Assembly (NCBI GenBank): GCA_937885475.1
Contig: CAKZZR010000181.1
Coordinates: 1 to 7,247 of the forward strand
DNA from: an uncultured Treponema sp.
GTDB lineage: Bacteria > Spirochaetota > Spirochaetia > Treponematales > Treponemataceae
Direction: 5' to 3'
DNA: 7,247 bases
The position numbers were made by a program, and so were the translations under genes. Shown piece by piece: positions 1 to 5,630 of the stretch (positions are counted from its first letter, which is position 1; every line of letters begins with the position of its first letter). The notes beneath the pieces are model-generated. The model did no database searches and had not been told where the DNA came from. It saw only the letters and a program-made list of their open reading frames with translations.

Positions 1-19
1 TCAGCCGCCGTTCCCTAGG

Positions 20-55
20 TTTTGAAGGATGAACTTCGACTGAAAGCTATTTTTT
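20..55 (-). repeat. partial copy of the inner arm of the 748-1002 element
   Basis: Positions 34-55 are a perfect 22-base inverted match to 799-820, which lies in the left arm of the MITE-like element. The similarity continues imperfectly: 20-26 (TTTTGAA) corresponds to the reverse complement of 829-835. The match stops abruptly after the T-run at 50-57, and the terminal CAGGG repeat of the element is not found here. This is therefore an internal fragment or a related repeat, not a whole second copy. The two copies face each other around the kinase gene. The repeat may extend to the left beyond the window. Confidence 0.6.
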
Positions 56-133
56 TTAATATACCTATACATCAAAAATTGATTTCCATGAGATTGTCCT
101 GTGATTATTAATGGTGCCTTTGTCTTGCGTTTT

Positions 134-679
134 TTACTCTGCCACAAAGCCCCTGTTCTTAAGTTCAGTAAGAATCTGTGCTACGATTTGCTCCGGGGTG
201 AACCGTGCGGTGTCTATGATGAGGTCGCAGAAGTCGTAGGCGTTGTTGTCAATATTGTACAGCTTCTGGTAGCGGCGGGAATCCTCGCTGTCGCGCATGG
301 CGGTAAAGCGTTTTATTTCGTTGATGTCGCCGCCCTCACGGTTCAGAATTCGGTTGGCGCGGGTCTCGTCGCTGGCATACAGGTACACGCGCAGGTCTGC
401 TTCCTTTAGCATCCAGATTGCAAGGCGGCTTCCCAGAACGCAGGATTCCTTTTGAGCAAGCTCCACCTGATGCTTGTCTACATATATATCGTAGCTGTCG
501 TCCGTCTTTGCGTTCTCAATGACCTGTGCGAGCGTAAGTCCCTTTTCGGCGGCAAGCTGCCGGAACGTATAATTTATGAGCGTTACGCCAAGGCGTTCTG
601 CCAGCAGGGTACTGACCGTCGTGTTTCCGCAACCGGATTTTCCGCTTATCGCAACGCGTACATCTTTGATTCGTCTCAT
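134..679 (-). CDS. cmk: cytidylate kinase-like P-loop kinase (archaeal-type Cmk family)
   Basis: This is a 181-residue P-loop nucleotide kinase, expected to phosphorylate CMP/dCMP with ATP in the cytoplasm. Its length fits the short archaeal-type cytidylate kinase family better than the roughly 220-residue bacterial Cmk. The P-loop is G-K-S-G-C-G-N-T-T at residues 13-21, so Asn19 stands where most P-loop kinases have lysine. As I recall, archaeal-type Cmk proteins also lack it (G-x-G-T-T-T), so the gene is probably intact. GSRLAIWM (83-90) and the Arg-rich lid RDSEDSRRYQKLYNID (129-144) match the family. The ATG at 679 is preceded by GAGG with a 7-base spacer, which supports this start. It is transcribed divergently from murC across the MITE-like element. 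I see no clear terminator in the 133 bases after its stop. The exact nucleotide substrate is inferred from family only. Confidence 0.8.
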   Translation of the reverse strand: MRRIKDVRVAISGKSGCGNTTVSTLLAERLGVTLINYTFRQLAAEKGLTLAQVIENAKTDDSYDIYVDKHQVELAQKESCVLGSRLAIWMLKEADLRVYLYASDETRANRILNREGGDINEIKRFTAMRDSEDSRRYQKLYNIDNNAYDFCDLIIDTARFTPEQIVAQILTELKNRGFVAE

Positions 680-698
680 GTTTTTTCCTCTTTCTTCT

Positions 699-727
699 AT
701 TTTTGCACCGATTCAACATGTTTGCAA
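699..727 (-). promoter_or_regulatory. putative promoter of the kinase gene
   Basis: On the minus strand TTGCAA (722-727) is followed after exactly 17 bases by AAAAAT (699-704). Transcription would start near 692 and leave a leader of about a dozen bases with the GAGG ribosome-binding site. The -10 box matches TATAAT at only 4 of 6 positions, so this is a moderate prediction. Confidence 0.4.
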
Positions 728-737
728 GCGGTTAAAG

Positions 738-747
738 CCTGGTTTGC
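738..747. repeat. left target-site duplication of the MITE-like element
   Basis: CCTGGTTTGC directly abuts the left terminal inverted repeat. CCTAGTTTGC at 1003-1012 directly abuts the right one, with nine of ten bases identical in the same orientation. A direct repeat ending exactly at both borders is what duplication of a target site on transposition leaves. One substitution suggests the insertion is not brand new. Confidence 0.7.
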
Positions 748-1002
748 CAGGGCAAACGCATTATAGAATTTCGGAATTACAAAAGTGCAATTTTTCCTAA
801 AAAATAGCTTTCAGTCGAAGATTTGTTTTTCAAAAGCGCCGGCTAGCCGGCTTCACGCTGACTTTAGCAAAGGAACTATTGAATTGTCGCTTTCGCGACA
901 GCTAAAGTCAGAGTGATTTTGAAAACAAATCTTCTCCTTTGCGCTATTTTTTGCAATTTTTCGCTCGCTTTATATGTTCGGAATTATAATGCGTTTGCCC
1001 TG
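748..1002. mobile_element. 255-bp non-autonomous MITE-like element
   Basis: The ends are perfect 18-bp inverted repeats: CAGGGCAAACGCATTATA (748-765) and its reverse complement (985-1002), flanked by a 10-bp direct repeat with one mismatch. Further nested inverted pairs are 799-808/943-952, 817-835/917-934 (one extra T on the left), 853-868/901-916 (15 of 16 pairs) and an apical hairpin 885-890/895-900 with a TTTC loop, so one strand could fold into a long stem. The left arm also carries a 14-bp palindrome (838-851). No open reading frame of consequence lies inside, so a transposase must act in trans. From memory, the ISAs1 family has CAGGG ends and 8-10 bp target duplications, which makes it the best candidate mobiliser, but I cannot check this. 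Each terminal repeat contains an outward-reading TATAAT without a good -35. An unusual structured regulatory RNA is the alternative, but it would not explain the flanking direct repeat. Confidence 0.75.
838..851. repeat. 14-bp perfect palindrome inside the element
   Basis: GCCGGCTAGCCGGC reads the same on both strands and is the most GC-rich spot in an otherwise AT-rich element. It lies in the left arm with no counterpart in the right arm, so it interrupts the nested pairing between the stems at 817-835 and 853-868. It may fold as a side hairpin or be a protein-binding site. Confidence 0.6.
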
Positions 1003-1012
1003 CCTAGTTTGC
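1003..1012. repeat. right target-site duplication of the MITE-like element
   Basis: CCTAGTTTGC follows the right terminal repeat immediately and matches 738-747 at nine of ten positions. Its last four bases are also the first four of the murC -35 box TTGCAT, so the duplication kept the murC promoter whole. Confidence 0.7.
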
Positions 1013-1037
1013 ATATCACTTCTGATTGCGGTAGAAT
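1009..1037 (+). promoter_or_regulatory. murC promoter, predicted leaderless start
   Basis: TTGCAT (1009-1014) and TAGAAT (1032-1037) are separated by exactly 17 bases. The -10 box ends six bases before the murC ATG at 1044, so transcription should begin at or within a base or two of the start codon. No Shine-Dalgarno sequence precedes the ATG, which agrees with a leaderless mRNA. Confidence 0.65.
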
Positions 1038-1043
1038 GTGTAT

Positions 1044-2594
1044 ATGAAAAAAATTGCTTTGCCATTGGACGTTAAGGGCGTTCACATTCATTTTGTAGGA
1101 ATCAAGGGAACCGGCATGGCGGCTCTTGTTGAGATTTTGTTCAGCCGCGGTGCCGTGATTACCGGAAGCGATGTTGCCGAACGGTTCTATACTGACGAGA
1201 TTCTTGAGAAGCTGGGGATTTGTGCGCTGCCGTTCTCTGAATCGAACATCACGGATTCCGTTCAGTATGTCGTGTATTCATCTGCCTACAGCCCTCAAAA
1301 AAATCCAGACTTGATTGCGGCAATGGCAAGGGACATTCCCTGTATGCTGTACACAGAGGCGCTCGGAAGCTATTCCGAGACGGCGTTCAGCGTTGGAATT
1401 TGCGGCGTTCACGGAAAGACCAGCACGACCGGATTGACAGGAACCGTCCTTAAGCAGCTTGACCTTCCGTTTCAAGTGCTTGCAGGAAGCGTAATAAATT
1501 CCTTTGGAAACCGCTGCACGTTCACGTCATGGGCAAAAGGCAAAAAAGACGGTGTGCAGGAAGAGGCAAGCAGGGCGTGCGCGGATACAGTTCCCCAAGG
1601 CAAGCATTATTTTGTTGCCGAAACCTGCGAGTATCAGCGGCATTTTATGTCGTTCTGTCCAAAAATCATCGTGCTTACGTCGGTAGAAAGCGACCATCAG
1701 GATTATTATCCTACGTTCGCTGACATACAGAATGCGTTCATCGACTATATATGCAAGCTGCCGCAGAACGGAACGCTCATTTTTTGCGCGGACGACGCGG
1801 GCGCATCAGAAACGGCGGCTCTTGCGGCAAAAAAACGCGGCGACATACGGCTTGTTCCCTACGGAACGACGGCTTCAGGTGATTATGCGCTTAGCTTTGA
1901 CGGCGTAGGCGGGGAAAGGAACCGCTTTTCGCTCGGCTTGTACAAAAATCTTGCGCTCAAGGTTCCTGGGCGCCATGAGGTGCTTGATGCCACAGCCGCC
2001 GTTGCGGTAAGCGCGGAGCTTCTGCGTGATGCCGGAAAGAATCCTGCTGATTACAGTGCGCAGGTTGCAGCCGGACTCATGGAATTTTCTGGCGGAAAAC
2101 GCAGGAGCGAGCTTGTGGGAAGCGCGCGCAACAAAAACGGCGATTCCGTGGTGGTCATAGATGACTACGGTCACCATCCGACGGCTATACGCACGACATT
2201 GCAGGGCTATCGTGAATTTTATGCGGGACGCAAAATCATCGTTGACTTCATGAGCCATACGTATTCGCGCACGCAGGCTCTGCTTGACGAATTTGCCACA
2301 AGCTTTACCGGAGCGGACCAGATTATCCTGCACAAAATCTATTCTTCCGCTCGTGAGAATGCCGCGGATTTTTCCATAACCGGGCGCACCCTGTACGAAA
2401 AAACCTGCGCTCACTTTGCGGACGTTCACTATTTTGAGGAGATTCTTGACGCAACGCCTTTTGCCCTTGAAATGCTGGATGAGCCGCTTGATGCCAAAAA
2501 ATATCCCGACGGCTACCTTTTTGTTACGATGGGTGCCGGCGACAACTGGAAGCTTGGCCGCGAGGTTCTGAAGGCGCTTGACGCACAGTCCTAG
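1044..2594 (+). CDS. murC: UDP-N-acetylmuramate--L-alanine ligase
   Basis: MurC joins L-alanine to UDP-N-acetylmuramate using ATP, the first amino-acid addition in cytoplasmic peptidoglycan precursor synthesis. The order of domains is complete: N-terminal nucleotide-sugar motif GIKGTGMAAL (19-28), ATP loop GVHGKTSTTG (121-130), central AETCEYQRHF (192-201) with the metal-binding glutamate, ESDHQDYY (215-222), PGRHEVLDATAA (308-319), and the C-terminal-domain DDYGHHPTAI (373-382). At 516 residues it is longer than the usual 430-490. Part of the excess is a basic and polar insert at about 163-187. The E-T-C-E-Y-x-R-H-F form resembles MurC of Bacilli more than that of Enterobacteria. The ATG at 1044 is preferred over an in-frame GTG at 1038 because the promoter places the RNA start at 1044. 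It is followed 69 bases later by yicC, which has its own promoter. Confidence 0.95.
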   Translation: MKKIALPLDVKGVHIHFVGIKGTGMAALVEILFSRGAVITGSDVAERFYTDEILEKLGICALPFSESNITDSVQYVVYSSAYSPQKNPDLIAAMARDIPCMLYTEALGSYSETAFSVGICGVHGKTSTTGLTGTVLKQLDLPFQVLAGSVINSFGNRCTFTSWAKGKKDGVQEEASRACADTVPQGKHYFVAETCEYQRHFMSFCPKIIVLTSVESDHQDYYPTFADIQNAFIDYICKLPQNGTLIFCADDAGASETAALAAKKRGDIRLVPYGTTASGDYALSFDGVGGERNRFSLGLYKNLALKVPGRHEVLDATAAVAVSAELLRDAGKNPADYSAQVAAGLMEFSGGKRRSELVGSARNKNGDSVVVIDDYGHHPTAIRTTLQGYREFYAGRKIIVDFMSHTYSRTQALLDEFATSFTGADQIILHKIYSSARENAADFSITGRTLYEKTCAHFADVHYFEEILDATPFALEMLDEPLDAKKYPDGYLFVTMGAGDNWKLGREVLKALDAQS

Positions 2595-2628
2595 GCGCAT
2601 TCTGCTCTGGATGTTCCATGGTTCTATG

Positions 2629-2657
2629 ATGACATTTCTTTTTCAAAGTGCTACACT
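2629..2657 (+). promoter_or_regulatory. yicC promoter, predicted leaderless start
   Basis: ATGACA (2629-2634, five of six to TTGACA) and TACACT (2652-2657, four of six to TATAAT) are separated by 17 bases. Six bases lie between the -10 box and the ATG, the same as at murC. There is no Shine-Dalgarno sequence before the ATG. Confidence 0.55.
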
Positions 2658-2663
2658 TTTTGC

Positions 2664-3533
2664 ATGACAAGCATGACAGGCTACGCCTACGAAGAAAAAT
2701 CCTGTGAAAGCGCCGTTGTTTCGGTTGAGATTAAGTCCGTAAACTCGCGCTTCCTTGACCTGAGCATAAACCTTCCGCCGTTCTTGAATCCGCTGGAATC
2801 GTTTTTCCGCTCAAAAATAACGCAAAAAATCATCCGTGGAAAGGTTGACGTAAGCATCCGCATAAAGGAGCTTGAGAGCGACACTGAAGTCATTGCGGAC
2901 AGTGCCGCGGCCAAATCCTATTTTGAGGCAATAAAAAAGGTGAGCGAGGCTTGTGGGTACCCTGCGGAAAATATTCCGCTTTCGCTCATCATAAGCCAGC
3001 CGGGCGTTCTGAACGTAAATAAGACCTATGATGTTGAAAAATACCGCGCGCTTACTGAGCCTGTGTTTGACAGCGTTTTTGACGCGTTCATCGCAGACCG
3101 CACGCGTGAGGGCGCTAACCTCAAGAGCGACTTGCTTGAAAAACTCTGCAAGCTTGATGAATGCGCCGCGTTCTTTAAGGAATGGCAGCCAAAAATGGAG
3201 GAGGCTTTCAAGACTCAGATTACCGCACGCTTTGCTGAGCTTTTGGGTGAGAATGCCGACCAGAATCGCATCATGACCGAAACCGCCGCGCTCCTTGTAA
3301 AATACACGATAAATGAAGAGATTGTGCGCCTGCACAGCCACCTCGCTGCAATGCGCGACGAGATTCAGAACAATCCTGTGCCGGGCAAAAAACTTGACTT
3401 CATCTGCCAGGAAGCAAACCGCGAGATAAACACCATCGGCAGCAAGAATCAATTTGCCGAGGTTGGCGCAATGGTCATCAAAGCCAAGGATGCCCTTGAA
3501 AACATCCGCGAGCAAAGCAAGAATGTAGAATAA
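2664..3533 (+). CDS. yicC: YicC/YloC family endoribonuclease
   Basis: This is a 289-residue member of the YicC/YloC family, cytoplasmic RNA-cleaving proteins implicated in RNA decay in E. coli. Length and both ends are typical: MTSMTGYA at the N-terminus, the central REGANL (148-153), EIVRLHSHL (219-227), the signature starting GKKLDFICQEANREINT (241-257) and the closing IREQSKNVE (281-289). The ATG at 2664 gives the M-x-S-M-T-G-Y start usual for the family. A second ATG at 2673 would lose only three residues. In many bacteria yicC is followed by gmk (guanylate kinase); here the next gene is the convergent leuD. Its 3' side carries the repeated segment, the hairpin and the shared terminator described below. 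Confidence 0.93.
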   Translation: MTSMTGYAYEEKSCESAVVSVEIKSVNSRFLDLSINLPPFLNPLESFFRSKITQKIIRGKVDVSIRIKELESDTEVIADSAAAKSYFEAIKKVSEACGYPAENIPLSLIISQPGVLNVNKTYDVEKYRALTEPVFDSVFDAFIADRTREGANLKSDLLEKLCKLDECAAFFKEWQPKMEEAFKTQITARFAELLGENADQNRIMTETAALLVKYTINEEIVRLHSHLAAMRDEIQNNPVPGKKLDFICQEANREINTIGSKNQFAEVGAMVIKAKDALENIREQSKNVE

Positions 3534-3559
3534 GCCTACAATAGAAGAACCGTTAAAAA
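3534..3559. repeat. 26-bp direct repeat, copy 1
   Basis: This segment starts directly after the yicC stop codon and is identical over 26 bases to 3622-3647. It begins GCCTACAATAGAAGAACC and ends in an A-run. It contains GAACCGTT (3547-3554), which can pair with AACGGCTC at 3595-3602 with one mismatch. It runs directly into the hairpin at 3557-3580. Confidence 0.9.
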
Positions 3560-3580
3560 ACAATGCGCAAGCATTGTTTT
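3557..3580 (+). terminator. hairpin with GCAA loop after yicC
   Basis: AAAACAATGC (3557-3566) pairs perfectly with GCATTGTTTT (3571-3580) around a GCAA (GNRA-type) loop. An outer pair GAACC/GGTTC (3547-3551/3582-3586) can extend it. The U-run is inside the stem and is not followed by more T, so it is a weak intrinsic terminator or a 3'-end stabiliser. The strong terminator lies further on. Confidence 0.55.
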
Positions 3581-3621
3581 AGGTTCAACAAGAAAACGGC
3601 TCAAGCGGAATCTGCGATTCG

Positions 3622-3647
3622 GCCTACAATAGAAGAACCGTTAAAAA
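3622..3647. repeat. 26-bp direct repeat, copy 2
   Basis: This is identical to 3534-3559 over 26 bases, 88 bases downstream. Like copy 1 it leads straight into a hairpin, here the GC-rich one at 3649-3683. The repeated unit is thus a segment placed just before two different hairpins. Its GAACCGTT (3635-3642) competes with copy 1 for AACGGCTC at 3595-3602. Confidence 0.9.
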
Positions 3648-3648
3648 T

Positions 3649-3683
3649 AAAACGCGCGCCTAGCAATTTTTGGCGCGCGTTTT
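3649..3683. terminator. bidirectional intrinsic terminator between yicC and leuD
   Basis: A 12-bp perfect stem, AAAACGCGCGCC (3649-3660) with GGCGCGCGTTTT (3672-3683), encloses an 11-base loop. On the plus strand it is followed by GTGTTTTTT. On the minus strand it is followed by a short T-rich run. It can end both the yicC transcript and the leuCD transcript, whose stop codon lies about 20 bases away on the minus strand. Confidence 0.85.
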
Positions 3684-3703
3684 GTGTTTTTTACTTGTGC
3701 TGA

Positions 3704-4237
3704 TTAGTATTTGCTGTCTGCAAAGCCAATCCAGCCGTCTTTTTCTACAAGAGCCTTCTCAAAGTCGTCCAGCTTGAACGGATAGCTTTTTGAAAGGCTT
3801 CCGGCGATGAGCTTTACCTTTGCGGTACCGTCGTCGTTAAATACAACCTTGCATTCTGTGTCCTTGTCGGCGAATGTACGGAACATGTCCTCAATGGATT
3901 TTTTGTCCATCTCAATTGCCATCATGCCGCAGTTGTACATGTTCTGACGGAAAATGCGGGCAAAATTCGTGGCAACCACAACGTAAATGCCGTTTACTTC
4001 CAATGCCCACGGCGCATGCTCACGGGAAGAGCCGCAGCCAAAATTCTCACGGGTGATGATTACCTTTTTGCCTGCAACGTCCGTTTTGGGGTTAAAGCCC
4101 TCAAGCTTCAAGTCCTCAAGCAGATACGGTTTGAGCGCCTGCTTTGAGATTTCCGTAAGGTATTTTGCAGGAATGATTTCGTCGGTGTTTATGTCCGAGC
4201 GATCAAGAAATAATACGTTACCGCCAAATTGTTTCAT
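3704..4237 (-). CDS. leuD: 3-isopropylmalate dehydratase small subunit family
   Basis: This is the small (swivel-domain) subunit of a two-subunit aconitase-family isomerase, expected to work with the LeuC just upstream in converting 2- to 3-isopropylmalate. It has 177 residues. NFGCGSSREHAPWALE (65-80) is the family signature, and FARIFRQNMYNCG (92-104) follows. The flexible substrate loop is YLTEISKQALKPYLLED (26-42). As I recall, methanogen homoaconitases carry Arg where Thr28 stands, so homoaconitate is less likely, but the loop does not settle the substrate. A longer reading frame opens at 4312 inside leuC. I chose 4237 because AGGAGG sits 8 bases before it and the family starts at this M-K-x-x-G-x-V-L-F-L. 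It lies 37 bases after leuC in one operon. Confidence 0.9.
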   Translation of the reverse strand: MKQFGGNVLFLDRSDINTDEIIPAKYLTEISKQALKPYLLEDLKLEGFNPKTDVAGKKVIITRENFGCGSSREHAPWALEVNGIYVVVATNFARIFRQNMYNCGMMAIEMDKKSIEDMFRTFADKDTECKVVFNDDGTAKVKLIAGSLSKSYPFKLDDFEKALVEKDGWIGFADSKY

Positions 4238-4245
4238 TTTTAATT

Positions 4246-4251
4246 CCTCCT
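4246..4251 (-). promoter_or_regulatory. leuD ribosome-binding site
   Basis: A perfect AGGAGG on the minus strand, 8 bases before ATG 4237, decides the leuD start against the longer in-frame extension to 4312. Confidence 0.85.
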
Positions 4252-4274
4252 GAAAGAAGCAGCTCTGTGCCTCA

Positions 4275-5558
4275 TTATTTGTACAGCGGAGAGTTTGTGA
4301 TTGTTCCCGCAATGGCTGTTGCAGCCGCAGTTGCAGGGCTCATCAAGTGAACCATTCCGCCTTTTCCCATTCGTCCGTTAAAGTTTCTGTTTGTTGTGGA
4401 AGCGCATACTTCTCCGCTTGCAAGAACGCCGTTTGACATTCCAAGACAAGCACCGCAGGTTGGGTTTGTAACGCAGAATCCAGCTTCCATGAAGATTTCG
4501 ATGATTCCTTCCTTAAGAGCCTGCTTGTAGATTGACGGTGTAGCCGGGCTTACGATGCCGCGCACGCCTTCTGCAAGCTTGTGTCCCTTAAGAACTTCAG
4601 CTGCAATGCGAAGGTCGCTGATACGTCCGTTCGTGCAGCTTCCGATGTACACCTGATTCACCTTCGTTCCCTTCATCTCAGAAACCTTTTTAATCTGATC
4701 CGGCTTGTAGTTGATTGTGCAGACTGGCTCAAGGTCGCTCAAATCGTAGGTGTATACCTTCTCAAATTTTGCGTCGTCATCAGAACGCCACTGCTTGTAG
4801 TCCTCAACGGCGGCTTCCTTTGACTCATATTCGTCCTTGATGAATTCCCACAGGTAGTCAACGGTCTTTTCGTCTGGATAGCAGATTCCGCTTGTTCCTC
4901 CGGCTTCAATAGCCATGTTGCAGAGCGTCATGCGGCTTTCCATGTCAAAGTTATCGATTACTGGACCTGTGAATTCAATTACGCAGTTCGTAGCGCCGTT
5001 CACGCCGATTTTTCCGATGAGGTACAGTATGACGTCCTTTGCGTAAACACCCGGCTTGAGTGTGCCGTTCAGAACGAATTTGATTGATTTTGGCTCGCGG
5101 AATGAGCATACGCCCTTAAGGATTCCTACCTCAAGGTCTGTCGTTCCAACGCCTGCTGCAAACGCACCGAATGCGCCGTGAGTGCAGGTGTGGCTGTCGC
5201 CCATTATTACCGTGTAACCCGGGCGCACAAAGCCCTTTTCTGGGAAGATTGCGTGGCATACGCCGTTTGAACCGATGTCAAAAAAGTCCTTGATGTTGTT
5301 GCGGCATGCCCAATCGCGCAGGATTTTTCCTTGCTCGGCGGTTTTTGAATCTTTTGCCGGGGTTACGTGGTCGATTACCGCCTTGATTTTTGTATTGTCA
5401 AAAACCCTGTCCATGTTGCGCTCTACAAGGTCGTTGATTGCAATCGGGGTTGTGATTTCGTGGCAGAATACGCGGTCAAGCTTCAGAACGTACGTATTCG
5501 GAAAGGGGGTGTCAACAAGATGCTTCTCAAATATCTTTTGTGCTATGGTCTTTCCCAT
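4275..5558 (-). CDS. leuC: 3-isopropylmalate dehydratase large subunit family (IPMI/HACN type)
   Basis: This is the large [4Fe-4S] subunit of the isopropylmalate isomerase/homoaconitase family. At 427 residues it is the compact archaeal and clostridial type, shorter than the roughly 465-residue enterobacterial LeuC. The three cluster ligands are visible: Cys308 in GSCTNGR and Cys368 and Cys371 in NPTCGACLG. GDSHTCTHGAFGAFAAGVG (120-138) and NRNFNGRMG (390-398) are further active-site signatures. Together with LeuD it should convert 2-isopropylmalate to 3-isopropylmalate in leucine synthesis, but homoaconitate, citramalate or other malate derivatives remain possible because leuA and leuB are not in the window. 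The start at 5558 is preceded by AGGAG (5571-5575) at 12 bases, a long spacer. The promoter is at 5595-5623, and no leader peptide, T-box or attenuator fits in the short leader of about 30 bases. Confidence 0.9.
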   Translation of the reverse strand: MGKTIAQKIFEKHLVDTPFPNTYVLKLDRVFCHEITTPIAINDLVERNMDRVFDNTKIKAVIDHVTPAKDSKTAEQGKILRDWACRNNIKDFFDIGSNGVCHAIFPEKGFVRPGYTVIMGDSHTCTHGAFGAFAAGVGTTDLEVGILKGVCSFREPKSIKFVLNGTLKPGVYAKDVILYLIGKIGVNGATNCVIEFTGPVIDNFDMESRMTLCNMAIEAGGTSGICYPDEKTVDYLWEFIKDEYESKEAAVEDYKQWRSDDDAKFEKVYTYDLSDLEPVCTINYKPDQIKKVSEMKGTKVNQVYIGSCTNGRISDLRIAAEVLKGHKLAEGVRGIVSPATPSIYKQALKEGIIEIFMEAGFCVTNPTCGACLGMSNGVLASGEVCASTTNRNFNGRMGKGGMVHLMSPATAAATAIAGTITNSPLYK

Positions 5559-5594
5559 GATGATTTTGTTCTCCTGAATTTTTGTATTGCTTTC

Positions 5595-5623
5595 ATTATA
5601 TTCAATTAAAACATTCTATGCAA
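5595..5623 (-). promoter_or_regulatory. leuCD promoter
   Basis: On the minus strand TTGCAT (5618-5623) and a perfect TATAAT (5595-5600) are separated by exactly 17 bases. The -35 box lies only 7 bases beyond the stop codon of the upstream dehydrogenase gene and has the same sequence as the murC -35 box. No terminator separates the dehydrogenase gene from leuC, so read-through is also possible. Confidence 0.75.
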
Positions 5624-5630
5624 TAAGTTG

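Noticed and set aside
20..55. CRISPR repeat suggested by the GACTGAAAG motif
   Set aside because: There is only one copy here and one in the MITE-like element, with no regular spacing or spacers.
101..409. 102-codon plus-strand open frame opposite the kinase gene, with a hydrophobic translation
   Set aside because: It is antisense to the 3' half of the kinase gene and has no ribosome-binding site. Its hydrophobicity is a by-product of the reverse frame.
985..990. Outward promoter from TATAAT in the right terminal repeat
   Set aside because: No acceptable -35 lies 16-18 bases upstream. The murC promoter at 1009-1037 fits better.
1875..2600. 241-codon open frame on the minus strand across murC
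   Set aside because: It is antisense to the conserved C-terminal half of murC, resembles no family I know and has no promoter or ribosome-binding site. It is a codon-bias shadow.
2811..3563. 250-codon open frame on the minus strand across yicC
   Set aside because: It lies entirely opposite a well-conserved yicC and runs into its repeat region. There is no sign of translation signals or a recognisable domain.
3583..3646. Integron attC-like site: GTTCAAC on one side, GTTAAAA on the other, with AACGGCTC/GAACCGTT and GAATC/GATTC stems between
   Set aside because: Treponemes can carry integrons, but the right-hand box fails the GTTRRRY consensus and does not complement the left box. The 26-bp repeat and terminator explain the same bases, the neighbours are core genes, and no integrase is in the window.
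4238..4312. 25-residue N-terminal extension of LeuD overlapping leuC
   Set aside because: It contains the AGGAGG that serves ATG 4237 and adds residues absent from the family.
5559..5630. T-box, leucine leader peptide or other attenuator before leuC
   Set aside because: The predicted leader is only about 30 bases, with no Leu-codon run, hairpin or T-box motif.
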